Part shown: positions 1-5,071 of the stretch, piece by piece
Position numbering within the stretch: the first letter of the stretch is position 1
Layout of the letters: each line of letters starts with the position of its first letter
Source: Treponema sp.
GTDB taxonomy: Bacteria > Spirochaetota > Spirochaetia > Treponematales > Treponemataceae
Reading direction: 5' to 3'
Assembly: GCA_016296655.1 (NCBI GenBank)
Contig: JAEDIW010000095.1
Span: forward strand, 1 to 5,130
DNA length: 5,130 nt
Translations under genes and position numbers: made by a program
Notes under the pieces: model-generated
What the model was told of the DNA's origin: nothing
The model's database searches: none
The model's input: the letters and a program-made list of their open reading frames with translations, nothing else

Positions 1-11
1 TACATTCAAGG

Positions 12-56
12 TTAACACTGAAAAATCCTCAATAGGATTTATTCAGTGTTTCCTTA
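12..56. repeat. Palindromic intergenic repeat, copy A
   Basis: A near-perfect hairpin spans 14-50. AACACTGAA (14-22) pairs with TTCAGTGTT (42-50), AAATCCT (23-29) pairs with AGGATTT (34-40), the loop is CAAT and A41 is a single bulge. The same core recurs at 2697-2724 with one extra A, and both copies continue into GTTTCCTTA. Both copies also have TTAACACTG on the left side, directly adjoining the core here but about 90 nt away in the other copy. This makes it a dispersed repeat rather than a one-off terminator. Read on the minus strand the stem is followed by only a short T run, so it could be a weak terminator for a minus-strand transcript, but no such gene is visible here. Confidence 0.75.
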
Positions 57-69
57 GAGAATGCGCAAA

Positions 70-145
70 GGATTGGAGTGTCGCGGAGCGTCCTCAAAAT
101 TGCTGTCTAATTGGACAGCAATTTTGAGGATGGAGTGAAAACGGA
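70..145. repeat. Composite element: 17-bp hairpin between short direct repeats
   Basis: TCCTCAAAATTGCTGTC (91-107) is perfectly inverted at 114-130, leaving a six-base loop TAATTG. On either side is a near-identical direct repeat: GGATTGGAGTG (70-80) and GGATGGAGTG (128-137). Each is followed 3-4 bases later by CGGA (84-87 and 142-145). The right-hand direct repeat begins inside the right arm. There is no T tract on either strand, so this is not a standard intrinsic terminator. The architecture fits a REP- or MITE-like non-coding repeat. No coding signal was found on the plus strand. Confidence 0.6.
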
Positions 146-161
146 AACACGGAAAGCCTGG

Positions 162-183
162 TTTTTGCCGCCTGCGGCAAAAA
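162..183. repeat. T-first GC-rich palindrome
   Basis: TTTTTGCCG (162-170) pairs with CGGCAAAAA (175-183) around CCTG. The T run comes before the GC stem and the A run after it, on both strands. This is the reverse of an intrinsic terminator, where A comes first and T last. It lies 32 nt upstream of the -35 hexamer of the RRM operon. It may be part of the same repetitive element as 70-145, or a cruciform or protein-binding site; function is unknown. Confidence 0.5.
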
Positions 184-215
184 TGCGCCCTGAAAACAAA
201 AAAAACTTTCTTTAC

Positions 216-244
216 TTGACACGAAAATGCCCTTAATGTAACTT
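216..244 (+). promoter_or_regulatory. Candidate sigma-70 promoter of the RRM operon
   Basis: A perfect TTGACA -35 hexamer (216-221) is followed, after a 17-nt spacer, by TAACTT (239-244), which matches only three of six positions of the TATAAT consensus. Transcription would start near 251, leaving a leader of about 30 nt with the ribosome binding site at 271. The -35 and spacing are convincing and the -10 is weak, which could mean activation is needed or that the true -10 lies elsewhere. Confidence 0.5.
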
Positions 245-270
245 GAAAATGTCCGAAATACGGAAATATA

Positions 271-276
271 AGAGGA
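271..276 (+). promoter_or_regulatory. Ribosome binding site of the RRM gene
   Basis: AGAGGA sits five bases upstream of the ATG at 282. The frame is also open back to a TTG at 243 and an ATG at 249, which would add 11-13 residues, but neither has a Shine-Dalgarno at proper spacing and both would fall in or next to the candidate promoter. This site therefore fixes the start at 282. Confidence 0.8.
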
Positions 277-281
277 TTTTT

Positions 282-572
282 ATGTCAAAAAAAATTTATG
301 CGGGAAATTTGAACTATGCAACAACGGAAGAAACGCTTGAAAACCTTTTTTCTAAGTTCGGGCAGGTGATTTCTTCAACGATAATCAGGGACAGTGCGAC
401 AAACCTGTCAAAAGGGTTTGGTTTTATAGAAATGGAAGACGATAATGCGGCAAAGTCTGCTGTTGCGAGCCTATCTCAAAGAGAAGTTGACGGTCGGCGC
501 ATTCGGGTAAACTTTGCAGAGGAAAAAAAGCACCGTACAGACTCAAAAAAACAGGAATTTACAAAATTTTAA
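282..572 (+). CDS. Small single-RRM RNA-binding protein
   Basis: This 96-residue protein is one RNA recognition motif plus a short charged tail, the usual layout of bacterial RRM proteins (about 80-110 residues). RNP2 is IYAGNL (residues 5-10) and RNP1 is KGFGFIEM (44-51). The RNA-stacking aromatics are all present: Tyr6 in RNP2 and Phe46 and Phe48 in RNP1. Helix 1 (about 15-26, ending SKFG) and helix 2 (about 54-64) fit the beta-alpha-beta-beta-alpha-beta fold. The tail (80-96) is Lys/Glu-rich and probably flexible. Family knowledge suggests a cytoplasmic single-stranded RNA binder, sometimes cold- or stress-induced; its RNA targets cannot be told from sequence. It is the first gene of a three-gene operon. 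The 282 start is chosen for the AGAGGA site and because the protein then begins MSKKIYAGNL, as relatives do. The fold is near certain; the cellular role is unknown. Confidence 0.93.
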   Translation: MSKKIYAGNLNYATTEETLENLFSKFGQVISSTIIRDSATNLSKGFGFIEMEDDNAAKSAVASLSQREVDGRRIRVNFAEEKKHRTDSKKQEFTKF

Positions 573-575
573 AAA

Positions 576-1529
576 ATGAAAAACACGGTTAAGGGAATTT
601 TCTGTATAATCGGGTCTGCGTTCTGCTTTGCCCTTATGGCAGTTTTTGTAAAACTTTCCGGGGACATTTACTTTGTCCAAAAAACATTCTTCAGAAATTT
701 TGTGGCCTTTTTTGTGGCTGTTATAATGCTTGCCAGGGAAGCGCGGAAAAATGGCTTGGCTTCTCTAAAATTGCCGGAAGGTGTGTTCATTTTGCTGATT
801 GCACGGTCAATAACTGGAACAGTGGGAATTTTCGGAAATTTCTATGCAGTGGACAATCTTCTGCTTTCTGATGCTGCCATGCTCAACAAAATGTCTCCGT
901 TTTTTACATTGGTTTTCAGCTGCTTTCTGCTTAAGGAAAAACTCAAGCCTCTGCAGATTTTTGCAGTTTGTGGAGCTTTTGCGGGTGCCATGCTGATTAT
1001 AAAGCCTGGATTTCAGTTTTCTTCTTCAACTGCTGCGGCTGCAGGTTTTGCAAGCGGGCTTGGAGCTGGATTTGCGCACTGCTTTATCCGAAAACTGAGT
1101 CAAAAGAACTGCAATGGGACTGTAATAATTGCATTTTTTTCAGCGTTCAGCATGGCTGTCAGTCTGCCGTACATCATTTTTAATTTTCAGCCGATGACTG
1201 TCAGGCAGGTAATTCTGCTTTTATGCGCAGGTGTTGCAGCTACAGGCGGACAGTTCGGCATCACGGCGGCATATTTTGCAGCTCCTGCCAGAGAAATTTC
1301 GATTTTTGATTATTCGCAGATTATTTTTTCGGCATCTCTTGGATTTTTCCTTTTTGGGCAGATTCCTGACATTTTGAGTTTTACAGGTTATGCGGTAATA
1401 ATTCTGATGGCTGTAATTAACTTTTTGTACAATAAAAAATTGCATCATCAGATGCTTTTGCAGGGACTAGATGAAACAAGCAGCCGGACAAGTTTCCAAG
1501 CTGCCGATAAAATGGAAAAAAAGGAATAG
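576..1529 (+). CDS. EamA/DMT-family membrane transporter
   Basis: The 317-residue protein is very hydrophobic, with about ten predicted membrane helices (roughly 7-28, 38-53, 70-93, 98-118, 125-143, 153-171, 183-204, 211-235, 240-260, 266-285). They form two EamA repeats, the hallmark of the drug/metabolite transporter superfamily. Typical signs are an FFRN segment at the start of helix 2 (38-41), and LLKEKLKPLQIFAVCGAFAG (118-137) running into IIKPG at the end of the first repeat. A hydrophilic tail follows residue 287. Family members move small metabolites or drugs across the inner membrane; the substrate cannot be assigned from sequence. Purine, amino-acid and S-adenosylmethionine carriers are all possible. 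The start lies 3 nt after the RRM stop and in the same frame. No Shine-Dalgarno is well placed (AGGAA at 553-557 is 18 nt away), so translation is probably coupled to the RRM gene. Confidence 0.9.
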   Translation: MKNTVKGIFCIIGSAFCFALMAVFVKLSGDIYFVQKTFFRNFVAFFVAVIMLAREARKNGLASLKLPEGVFILLIARSITGTVGIFGNFYAVDNLLLSDAAMLNKMSPFFTLVFSCFLLKEKLKPLQIFAVCGAFAGAMLIIKPGFQFSSSTAAAAGFASGLGAGFAHCFIRKLSQKNCNGTVIIAFFSAFSMAVSLPYIIFNFQPMTVRQVILLLCAGVAATGGQFGITAAYFAAPAREISIFDYSQIIFSASLGFFLFGQIPDILSFTGYAVIILMAVINFLYNKKLHHQMLLQGLDETSSRTSFQAADKMEKKE

Positions 1530-1531
1530 TC

Positions 1532-2572
1532 ATGGAAAGTTCAGGCAAAACAGAAGATTTTTCATCTGGGTTTTCTCAGGAATTCATAAAAAAATTCACG
1601 CAATTTACGTTGCCCGACTGTGACCGCAGAGCCTTTATCCGGCAGTATCTTGCAGAAAATGGAATTCAGACGACAGAAATTCCAATTGCAGGCAAAAAGC
1701 ACATTTTTGTAAATCAGTCAGCCTCAGCCTACAGTCCTCTTTTCAGGCTGAAAACTGTAATTGCACATTATGACAGGGCAAGCGGCACTCCTGGAGCAAA
1801 CGACAACTCGTCATCGGTTTTTGCACTGATGGATTTTGCAATCAGGCTGAAAAATTATAAAGGAATCCACAATATACGGATTTTTTTTACAGATGGTGAA
1901 GAACTGGACGAAAATCCAGAAATCAGCAGTTCTGGTGAAGAAAGTCCGGGTTGTAAGGTCAACGGGCAATCCAATAAACAAACAAAAAATCAGTCTGGTT
2001 CTCAGATTTTCAGCAGGATGGGAGCATTTGGTCTTGCAGCTCTTTTCAAAAAAGCAGGCATAACAAACGATGACGTCTATGTTTTTGACTGCACAGGGCG
2101 CGGAACAATTCCTGTACTTGGGGAAACAATTCTGCCTCCGGGAGTTCCTGCCAAATTTTATGCGCAGTATAAGGCTTTGGAAGACAGGGCAAAAGGCATA
2201 ATTCGTTCAGCTTCGCACTATTTTATGACGCTTCCAGTTCCATGCAGTGATAATGCAGGTTTTCTGGTCTGCAGGATTCCTACGGTAATAATTACAATGC
2301 TTCCTGACGAGGAAGCTACATCCTATGCACGTAATTTATTACTGAATAAGGAATTAAGAGATTTTGTAACGCACAGAAAAACAAGCACTTCAAGTAAAAA
2401 TGGAAGCGGCAAAACTTTCAGCCAGACAGAAGCACAGCTGAAAGACCTGCTGCCACAGACATGGAAACTTTTCCACACTCAAAATGACAGCCTGCAAAGC
2501 CTGACTTTCCAGAGTTTTGCCATAACTGCCAGAATCCTTGACAATCTTGCCGCTTCAAAAACAATGCTGTAA
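1532..2572 (+). CDS. M28-family zinc peptidase (aminopeptidase-like)
   Basis: The 346-residue protein carries the full set of metal and catalytic positions of peptidase family M28 (aminopeptidase Y/S clan). His79 and Asp81 lie in AHYD, Asp91 in GANDNSSS is the bridging ligand, and FTDGEE supplies catalytic Glu123 and ligand Glu124. Asp186 in VFDCTG and His315 in LFHTQND complete the two-zinc site; CSDNAGF (238-244) resembles the family's substrate-pocket segment. It has no signal peptide or membrane helix, so it is probably cytoplasmic, unlike many secreted M28 enzymes. Two polar Ser/Asn/Lys/Gly-rich stretches, about 128-158 and 283-300, look like disordered insertions between catalytic blocks. 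The start follows the transporter stop by 2 nt with AAGGAA (1521-1526) five bases upstream, so it is the third gene of the operon. Its substrate, whether peptides or N-acylated or cyclic compounds as in some relatives, is unknown. Confidence 0.85.
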   Translation: MESSGKTEDFSSGFSQEFIKKFTQFTLPDCDRRAFIRQYLAENGIQTTEIPIAGKKHIFVNQSASAYSPLFRLKTVIAHYDRASGTPGANDNSSSVFALMDFAIRLKNYKGIHNIRIFFTDGEELDENPEISSSGEESPGCKVNGQSNKQTKNQSGSQIFSRMGAFGLAALFKKAGITNDDVYVFDCTGRGTIPVLGETILPPGVPAKFYAQYKALEDRAKGIIRSASHYFMTLPVPCSDNAGFLVCRIPTVIITMLPDEEATSYARNLLLNKELRDFVTHRKTSTSSKNGSGKTFSQTEAQLKDLLPQTWKLFHTQNDSLQSLTFQSFAITARILDNLAASKTML

Positions 2573-2605
2573 GGAAATTCAAAACTTAAAAAAGTACTGA
2601 TTAAC

Positions 2606-2634
2606 ACTGGAAGCGATTAGTCGGCACTTCCAGT
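2606..2634. repeat. Stem-loop 1 in the convergent intergenic region
   Basis: ACTGGAAG (2606-2613) pairs with CTTCCAGT (2627-2634). Inside, CGA (2614-2616) can pair with TCG (2621-2623) around TTAG, leaving GCA (2624-2626) bulged. It follows the peptidase stop by 33 nt but has no downstream T tract, so it is at best a poor terminator or an RNA 3' end protector for the RRM operon. Confidence 0.6.
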
Positions 2635-2636
2635 CA

Positions 2637-2668
2637 AATTGCCGTAAGTCATTGACTTACAGACAATT
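2637..2668. repeat. Stem-loop 2 in the convergent intergenic region
   Basis: GTAAGTC (2644-2650) pairs with GACTTAC (2654-2660) around ATT. The stem is extended by AATTG (2637-2641) with CAATT (2664-2668) across an internal loop of CC opposite AGA. It has no terminator-like T run. It is one of three hairpins packed between the two halves of the repeat seen at 12-56. Confidence 0.6.
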
Positions 2669-2677
2669 AGCTGAATT

Positions 2678-2697
2678 AAGGGGTTAAAACAACCCTT
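2678..2697. repeat. Stem-loop 3 in the convergent intergenic region
   Basis: AAGGGGTT (2678-2685) pairs with AACCCTT (2691-2697) with one G bulged, around the loop AAAAC. It directly abuts repeat copy B. It might help terminate either convergent transcript but lacks a strong U tract on either strand. Confidence 0.5.
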
Positions 2698-2735
2698 GAA
2701 AAAATCCTCAATAGGATTTATTCACAGTTTCCTTA
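2697..2735 (-). terminator. Probable terminator of the chemoreceptor gene; repeat copy B core
   Basis: On the minus strand, immediately after the chemoreceptor stop, AAATCCT and AGGATTT (plus positions 2713-2719 and 2702-2708) form a stem with loop ATTG, extended by TGAA/TTCA across an A-A mismatch. The stem runs into six consecutive T residues on that strand (plus 2699-2704). That is terminator-like, although the stem is AT-rich and weak. The same core occurs at 19-45, and the flank GTTTCCTTA (2727-2735) matches 48-56. The chemoreceptor stop codon (complement of 2733-2735) lies within this shared flank. Confidence 0.6.
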
Positions 2736-4604
2736 TACATTAAACTGGTTTACCTGACCTGCAATTTCGCCTATATTAACTTTCATCTTGCCAGAAACAT
2801 CTGCCAAAGTGCATGTCGTTGTATTGATGGTCTTTGTTCCTTCAACCATTTCATTCATGCTTTCTTTTATCAGTTCCATGGCATTTTGAAGGACTTTTAC
2901 ATCTTCAAGAATCCTGCCGCTTTTTTCTGTCATTGAACAAACTGCATCGCGAACTTCAATCGTACTGTCCTGCATTGAATGTAATGCATCGCGGATTTGT
3001 GCAGAACCTAAAGTCTGTTCTTCCATTGCGCTTTTTATCTGACGCACAAGCTGATCTGTTCCATTAAGTTTTTCTGCAACTTCTGTAAATTCTTTATTCG
3101 AATTTTCGCTTATAGCAACACAATTTCTAATCGACTCGCTTATGCTGTTCAACTGATTTCCGATTGCAGTTGACTGACCAGAAGAATTTTCCGAAAGTTT
3201 TCTGATTTCATCGGCAACAACACTGAATCCTTTTCCGGCCTCACCTGCATGAGCAGCTTCAATTGCAGCATTCATGGCAAGAAGATTTGTCTGTTCGGCG
3301 ATTGAAGCAATTATTGTATTTGCATCATGAAGCATTTCCGACTGATTTTCTATCTGTTCAATTTTTGCATTTACTTCTTTCTGACACTGAATGCCCTTTG
3401 TTATGTTTGCTATAAGAGTAGTAAAACTTTCTGCCATTTTTTCTACAGAAGAATTTACAGAATTGATATTGCCCATCATCTGCTCTACAGCTGCCGATGC
3501 CTGAGTTACGCCACAAGACTGAGTTTCAATCATTTTTTCCAGCTTTGATATATCAACTGAAATGCCTTGAACCGCTGTTGCTGTTTCTGTTACAGAAACG
3601 GCCTCCTTATCAATCTGTTTTCCAGAACTGTTTATATTTGCAAGGATTTCCGTTACAGAAGATGCCGTTTCCTGAGATGAATTTTCAAGAACTACACCGA
3701 CTTCAGAAAGTCGCTCACTTGATTTCTTGATATCTACAACAATATGCCACAATTTTTCAGAGAAACTGTTGAAATTTTTTGAAATTGAGTTTAACTCAAG
3801 AATATTTGAAGAATCAATTCTTTTGGTAAGGTCTGCATTTCCGCTTGCAATATCACAAACTGACTTGTCTACCAGATTCAAAGGTTTTATGATTGCCGAT
3901 GAAACAAGTATGTAAAAAATGAAAGTAACCGCAACAAGAATTGCAAATGTTACCAAAACCATCATTTTTATCATGGAATTGTAAATTCTGACGATTTCAT
4001 CTTTTTTTCCGGAAATTTGCTTTTGAATGTCATCATAATAATTTCCCGTCGAAATCATCCAGCCCCAAGGCTTAAAAATTCCTGAATATGCAAGTTTTGG
4101 AGCTACGGTAACACCGTCCGATTTTGTAAACATAAACTGGTTAAATCCGCCGCCGCTAGTACAGGCTTTGTAAATTTCCTGAATGATTTTTACGCCATTT
4201 GAATCCGTCAAGTCGAATCGATTCTGGCCTTCATTGCCTGTAAGAATTGGATGCATTACAAGAACATAATCTCTGTCATCTATCCAAAAATAGCCTGATG
4301 CGTCATCCCGATAGCGCATTTTACGGACAATTTCTTTTGCACTGTATTTTGCCTGCTCTTCTGTAAGTTCTCCAGAAGCAAATCTGTCATATTCTTTTTG
4401 AATGACCGAAAGAACAGCCTGAACCTGTGATTTTATTTCGATTTTATATCCATAGTCCATTGCGTTCTCATAGTCTGTATATGCCATGGCTGATGTTTTT
4501 CTGATATAATAAATTCCAACATAACCGACTGCCAGAGAAATTGCAGCCGAAATAATAATCGTCAGGAATATAAGCGTGAATTTCAGTGATATTTTCTTTT
4601 TCAT
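2733..4604 (-). CDS. Methyl-accepting chemotaxis protein with single Cache sensor
   Basis: The 623-residue transmembrane chemoreceptor has a basic N-terminus with helix 1 at 8-34 and a periplasmic sensor at about 40-208. The sensor is of the single-Cache type, shown by GYFWIDD (104-110), VMHP (116-119) and FKPWGWMISTGNYYDDI (177-193). Helix 2 lies at 211-235 and a HAMP linker at about 237-290 (Pro241, Glu270). The long cytoplasmic coiled coil follows, with the conserved tip IAEQTNLLAMNAAIEAAHAG (435-454) that contacts CheA and CheW. SAMEEQTLGS (525-534) fits the methylation-site consensus. It ends in FNV without a CheR/CheB-tethering pentapeptide. Small carboxylates are frequent ligands of such sensors, but the ligand here is not readable. 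The frame is open back to a TTG at 4652. The ATG at 4602-4604 is preferred because it gives MKKKISLKFTLIFL, a normal membrane-anchor start, with AGGAG (4618-4622) 13 nt upstream, a longer gap than usual. It is transcribed alone as far as visible. Confidence 0.95.
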   Translation of the reverse strand: MKKKISLKFTLIFLTIIISAAISLAVGYVGIYYIRKTSAMAYTDYENAMDYGYKIEIKSQVQAVLSVIQKEYDRFASGELTEEQAKYSAKEIVRKMRYRDDASGYFWIDDRDYVLVMHPILTGNEGQNRFDLTDSNGVKIIQEIYKACTSGGGFNQFMFTKSDGVTVAPKLAYSGIFKPWGWMISTGNYYDDIQKQISGKKDEIVRIYNSMIKMMVLVTFAILVAVTFIFYILVSSAIIKPLNLVDKSVCDIASGNADLTKRIDSSNILELNSISKNFNSFSEKLWHIVVDIKKSSERLSEVGVVLENSSQETASSVTEILANINSSGKQIDKEAVSVTETATAVQGISVDISKLEKMIETQSCGVTQASAAVEQMMGNINSVNSSVEKMAESFTTLIANITKGIQCQKEVNAKIEQIENQSEMLHDANTIIASIAEQTNLLAMNAAIEAAHAGEAGKGFSVVADEIRKLSENSSGQSTAIGNQLNSISESIRNCVAISENSNKEFTEVAEKLNGTDQLVRQIKSAMEEQTLGSAQIRDALHSMQDSTIEVRDAVCSMTEKSGRILEDVKVLQNAMELIKESMNEMVEGTKTINTTTCTLADVSGKMKVNIGEIAGQVNQFNV

Positions 4605-4634
4605 AAAAATTACCCGTCTCCTTTTTTTAATAAT

Positions 4635-4670
4635 AATATACACTCTTGGCAAAAAAAGAAAATACTTTTA
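4635..4670 (-). promoter_or_regulatory. Candidate promoter of the chemoreceptor gene (sigma-28-like or sigma-70)
   Basis: On the minus strand TAAA (4670-4667) is followed after 16 nt by GCCAAGAG (4650-4643). This resembles the flagellar sigma-28 pattern TAAA-N15-GCCGATAA, with five of eight bases matching and a spacer one base too long. TATATT (4640-4635) could instead be a sigma-70 -10, but no good -35 lies at 17 nt. Either would give a short leader ahead of the AGGAG at 4618-4622. Confidence 0.3.
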
Positions 4671-4674
4671 AAGC

Positions 4675-4944
4675 CTATAACTCATATAACTCATATAAAA
4701 ACTGAAGCTGTTCAAAACTTAATCTGTATTCTTGTACAACTTTTTCTGCTGGTCAGGCTGCCTGATTTGCAGGGGTTGTTGAAAGCTGGAAGTAAAATGG
4801 TATATCGTATTTTTGCGAACAGTGTTTTTTGTAAAGGTTGAAGGCTGTCTTTTCTGCGCAGAATATATGAGTTAGTTTTGAAGAAAGGCTATGCCCTGAA
4901 ATAAAGTGGTAAATAGATTTGACATTTGTCGAAAACGCACTATG
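4675..4944 (-). pseudogene. Possible decayed reading frame, origin unrecognised
   Basis: On the minus strand a single frame runs from after a TAA (4945-4947) to TAG (4675-4677), broken only by one TGA (4753-4755). The upstream part is 63 codons and ends TTPANQAA. The downstream part is 25 codons, from PAEKVVQEY to LYELYEL, and looks like the amphipathic C-terminus of a protein. No ATG, GTG or TTG start is available in the frame, so it is not an intact gene. I do not recognise a family. The other minus frames and one plus frame are also fairly open here because the minus strand is A/C-rich and stop-poor. The protein-like look may therefore be a compositional effect, or the copy may be a fragment of a dispersed repeat. 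Confidence 0.3.
4680..4697. repeat. Tandem duplication of a 9-bp unit
   Basis: ACTCATATA occurs twice back to back (4680-4688 and 4689-4697). In the interrupted minus-strand frame it encodes the doubled YEL at the C-terminus. Two units are too few to call a microsatellite, but the site could vary in copy number by slippage. Confidence 0.6.
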
Positions 4945-4946
4945 TT
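4919..4946 (+). promoter_or_regulatory. Candidate distal sigma-70 promoter for the gene at 5072
   Basis: TTGACA (4919-4924) and TATGTT (4941-4946; four of six consensus bases) are separated by 16 nt. The -35 overlaps the small palindrome GACATTTGTC (4921-4930), which could be an operator half-site. It would give a leader of about 120 nt before the start codon at 5072. It also lies just upstream of the interrupted minus-strand frame, on the opposite strand. Confidence 0.4.
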
Positions 4947-5045
4947 ATAAAGAGTTATGACAGATGCAATAACAAACGAAATCATTTAATGAAATGTTAG
5001 ACATGTTGGATTCATAAAAATCAACAGGGTAAAAACTTAAGTAGT

Positions 5046-5051
5046 TATAAT
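5046..5051 (+). promoter_or_regulatory. Candidate proximal -10 box for the gene at 5072
   Basis: A perfect TATAAT lies 26 nt upstream of the ATG at 5072, which would place the transcription start near 5058, just ahead of the GGAGA at 5062-5066. No recognisable -35 is found at 16-18 nt (AACAGG at 5023-5028) and there is no TG extension. In such AT-rich DNA it may be chance. Confidence 0.3.
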
Positions 5052-5071
5052 ATTTATACTTGGAGAAAGAA

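Larger units (their letters stand above)
4605..5071. other. Divergent intergenic region
   Basis: This 467-nt stretch separates the minus-strand chemoreceptor from the plus-strand gene starting at 5072. Within it I see the chemoreceptor ribosome binding site and possible promoter, the 9-bp tandem repeat, the interrupted minus-strand frame, and a small hairpin TCAGG-CTG-CCTGA (4753-4765). Two promoter-like signals for the plus strand are listed separately. No tRNA, riboswitch or intact gene was recognised. Very short ORFs, such as a 10-codon one at 4957-4989, have no support. Confidence 0.6.

Noticed and set aside
1..15. Possible C-terminal codons of an upstream plus-strand gene (YIQG, TAA)
   Set aside because: Four codons before a stop cannot be told from chance.
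243..281. Extended start of the RRM gene at TTG 243 or ATG 249
   Set aside because: The 282 ATG has a well-placed AGAGGA and gives the normal RRM N-terminus. The extension would overlap the -10 region and adds no family-typical residues.
54..284. Minus-strand frame open without stops across the whole leader
   Set aside because: It has no ribosome binding site and its sequence is dominated by the palindromes. It overlaps the promoter and leader of the RRM gene, so it is most likely a repeat-derived shadow.
2601..2735. Integron attC site, suggested by the hairpin-rich structure and known treponeme integrons
   Set aside because: I could not find properly placed core sites of the GTTRRRY / RYYYAAC type at the ends, and there is no cassette-like gene arrangement or integrase.
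2834..3915. Several plus-strand frames inside the chemoreceptor
   Set aside because: They are antisense shadows of a strongly conserved coding sequence, with no ribosome binding sites or recognisable products.
4605..4652. Extended start of the chemoreceptor at TTG 4652
   Set aside because: It would add a poorly coding 16-residue leader that includes the translated ribosome binding site (KKRRR), in front of a natural membrane-anchor start at 4604.
4797..4838. Short plus-strand ORF beginning MVYRIFANS with GGAAG upstream
   Set aside because: It has only 14 codons before TGA. It overlaps the stop-poor stretch where several frames are open, so there is no independent support.
4957..4989. Ten-codon plus-strand ORF (MTDAITNEII) as a leader peptide for the gene at 5072
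   Set aside because: It has poor ribosome binding site spacing, no run of regulatory codons and no terminator/antiterminator pair.
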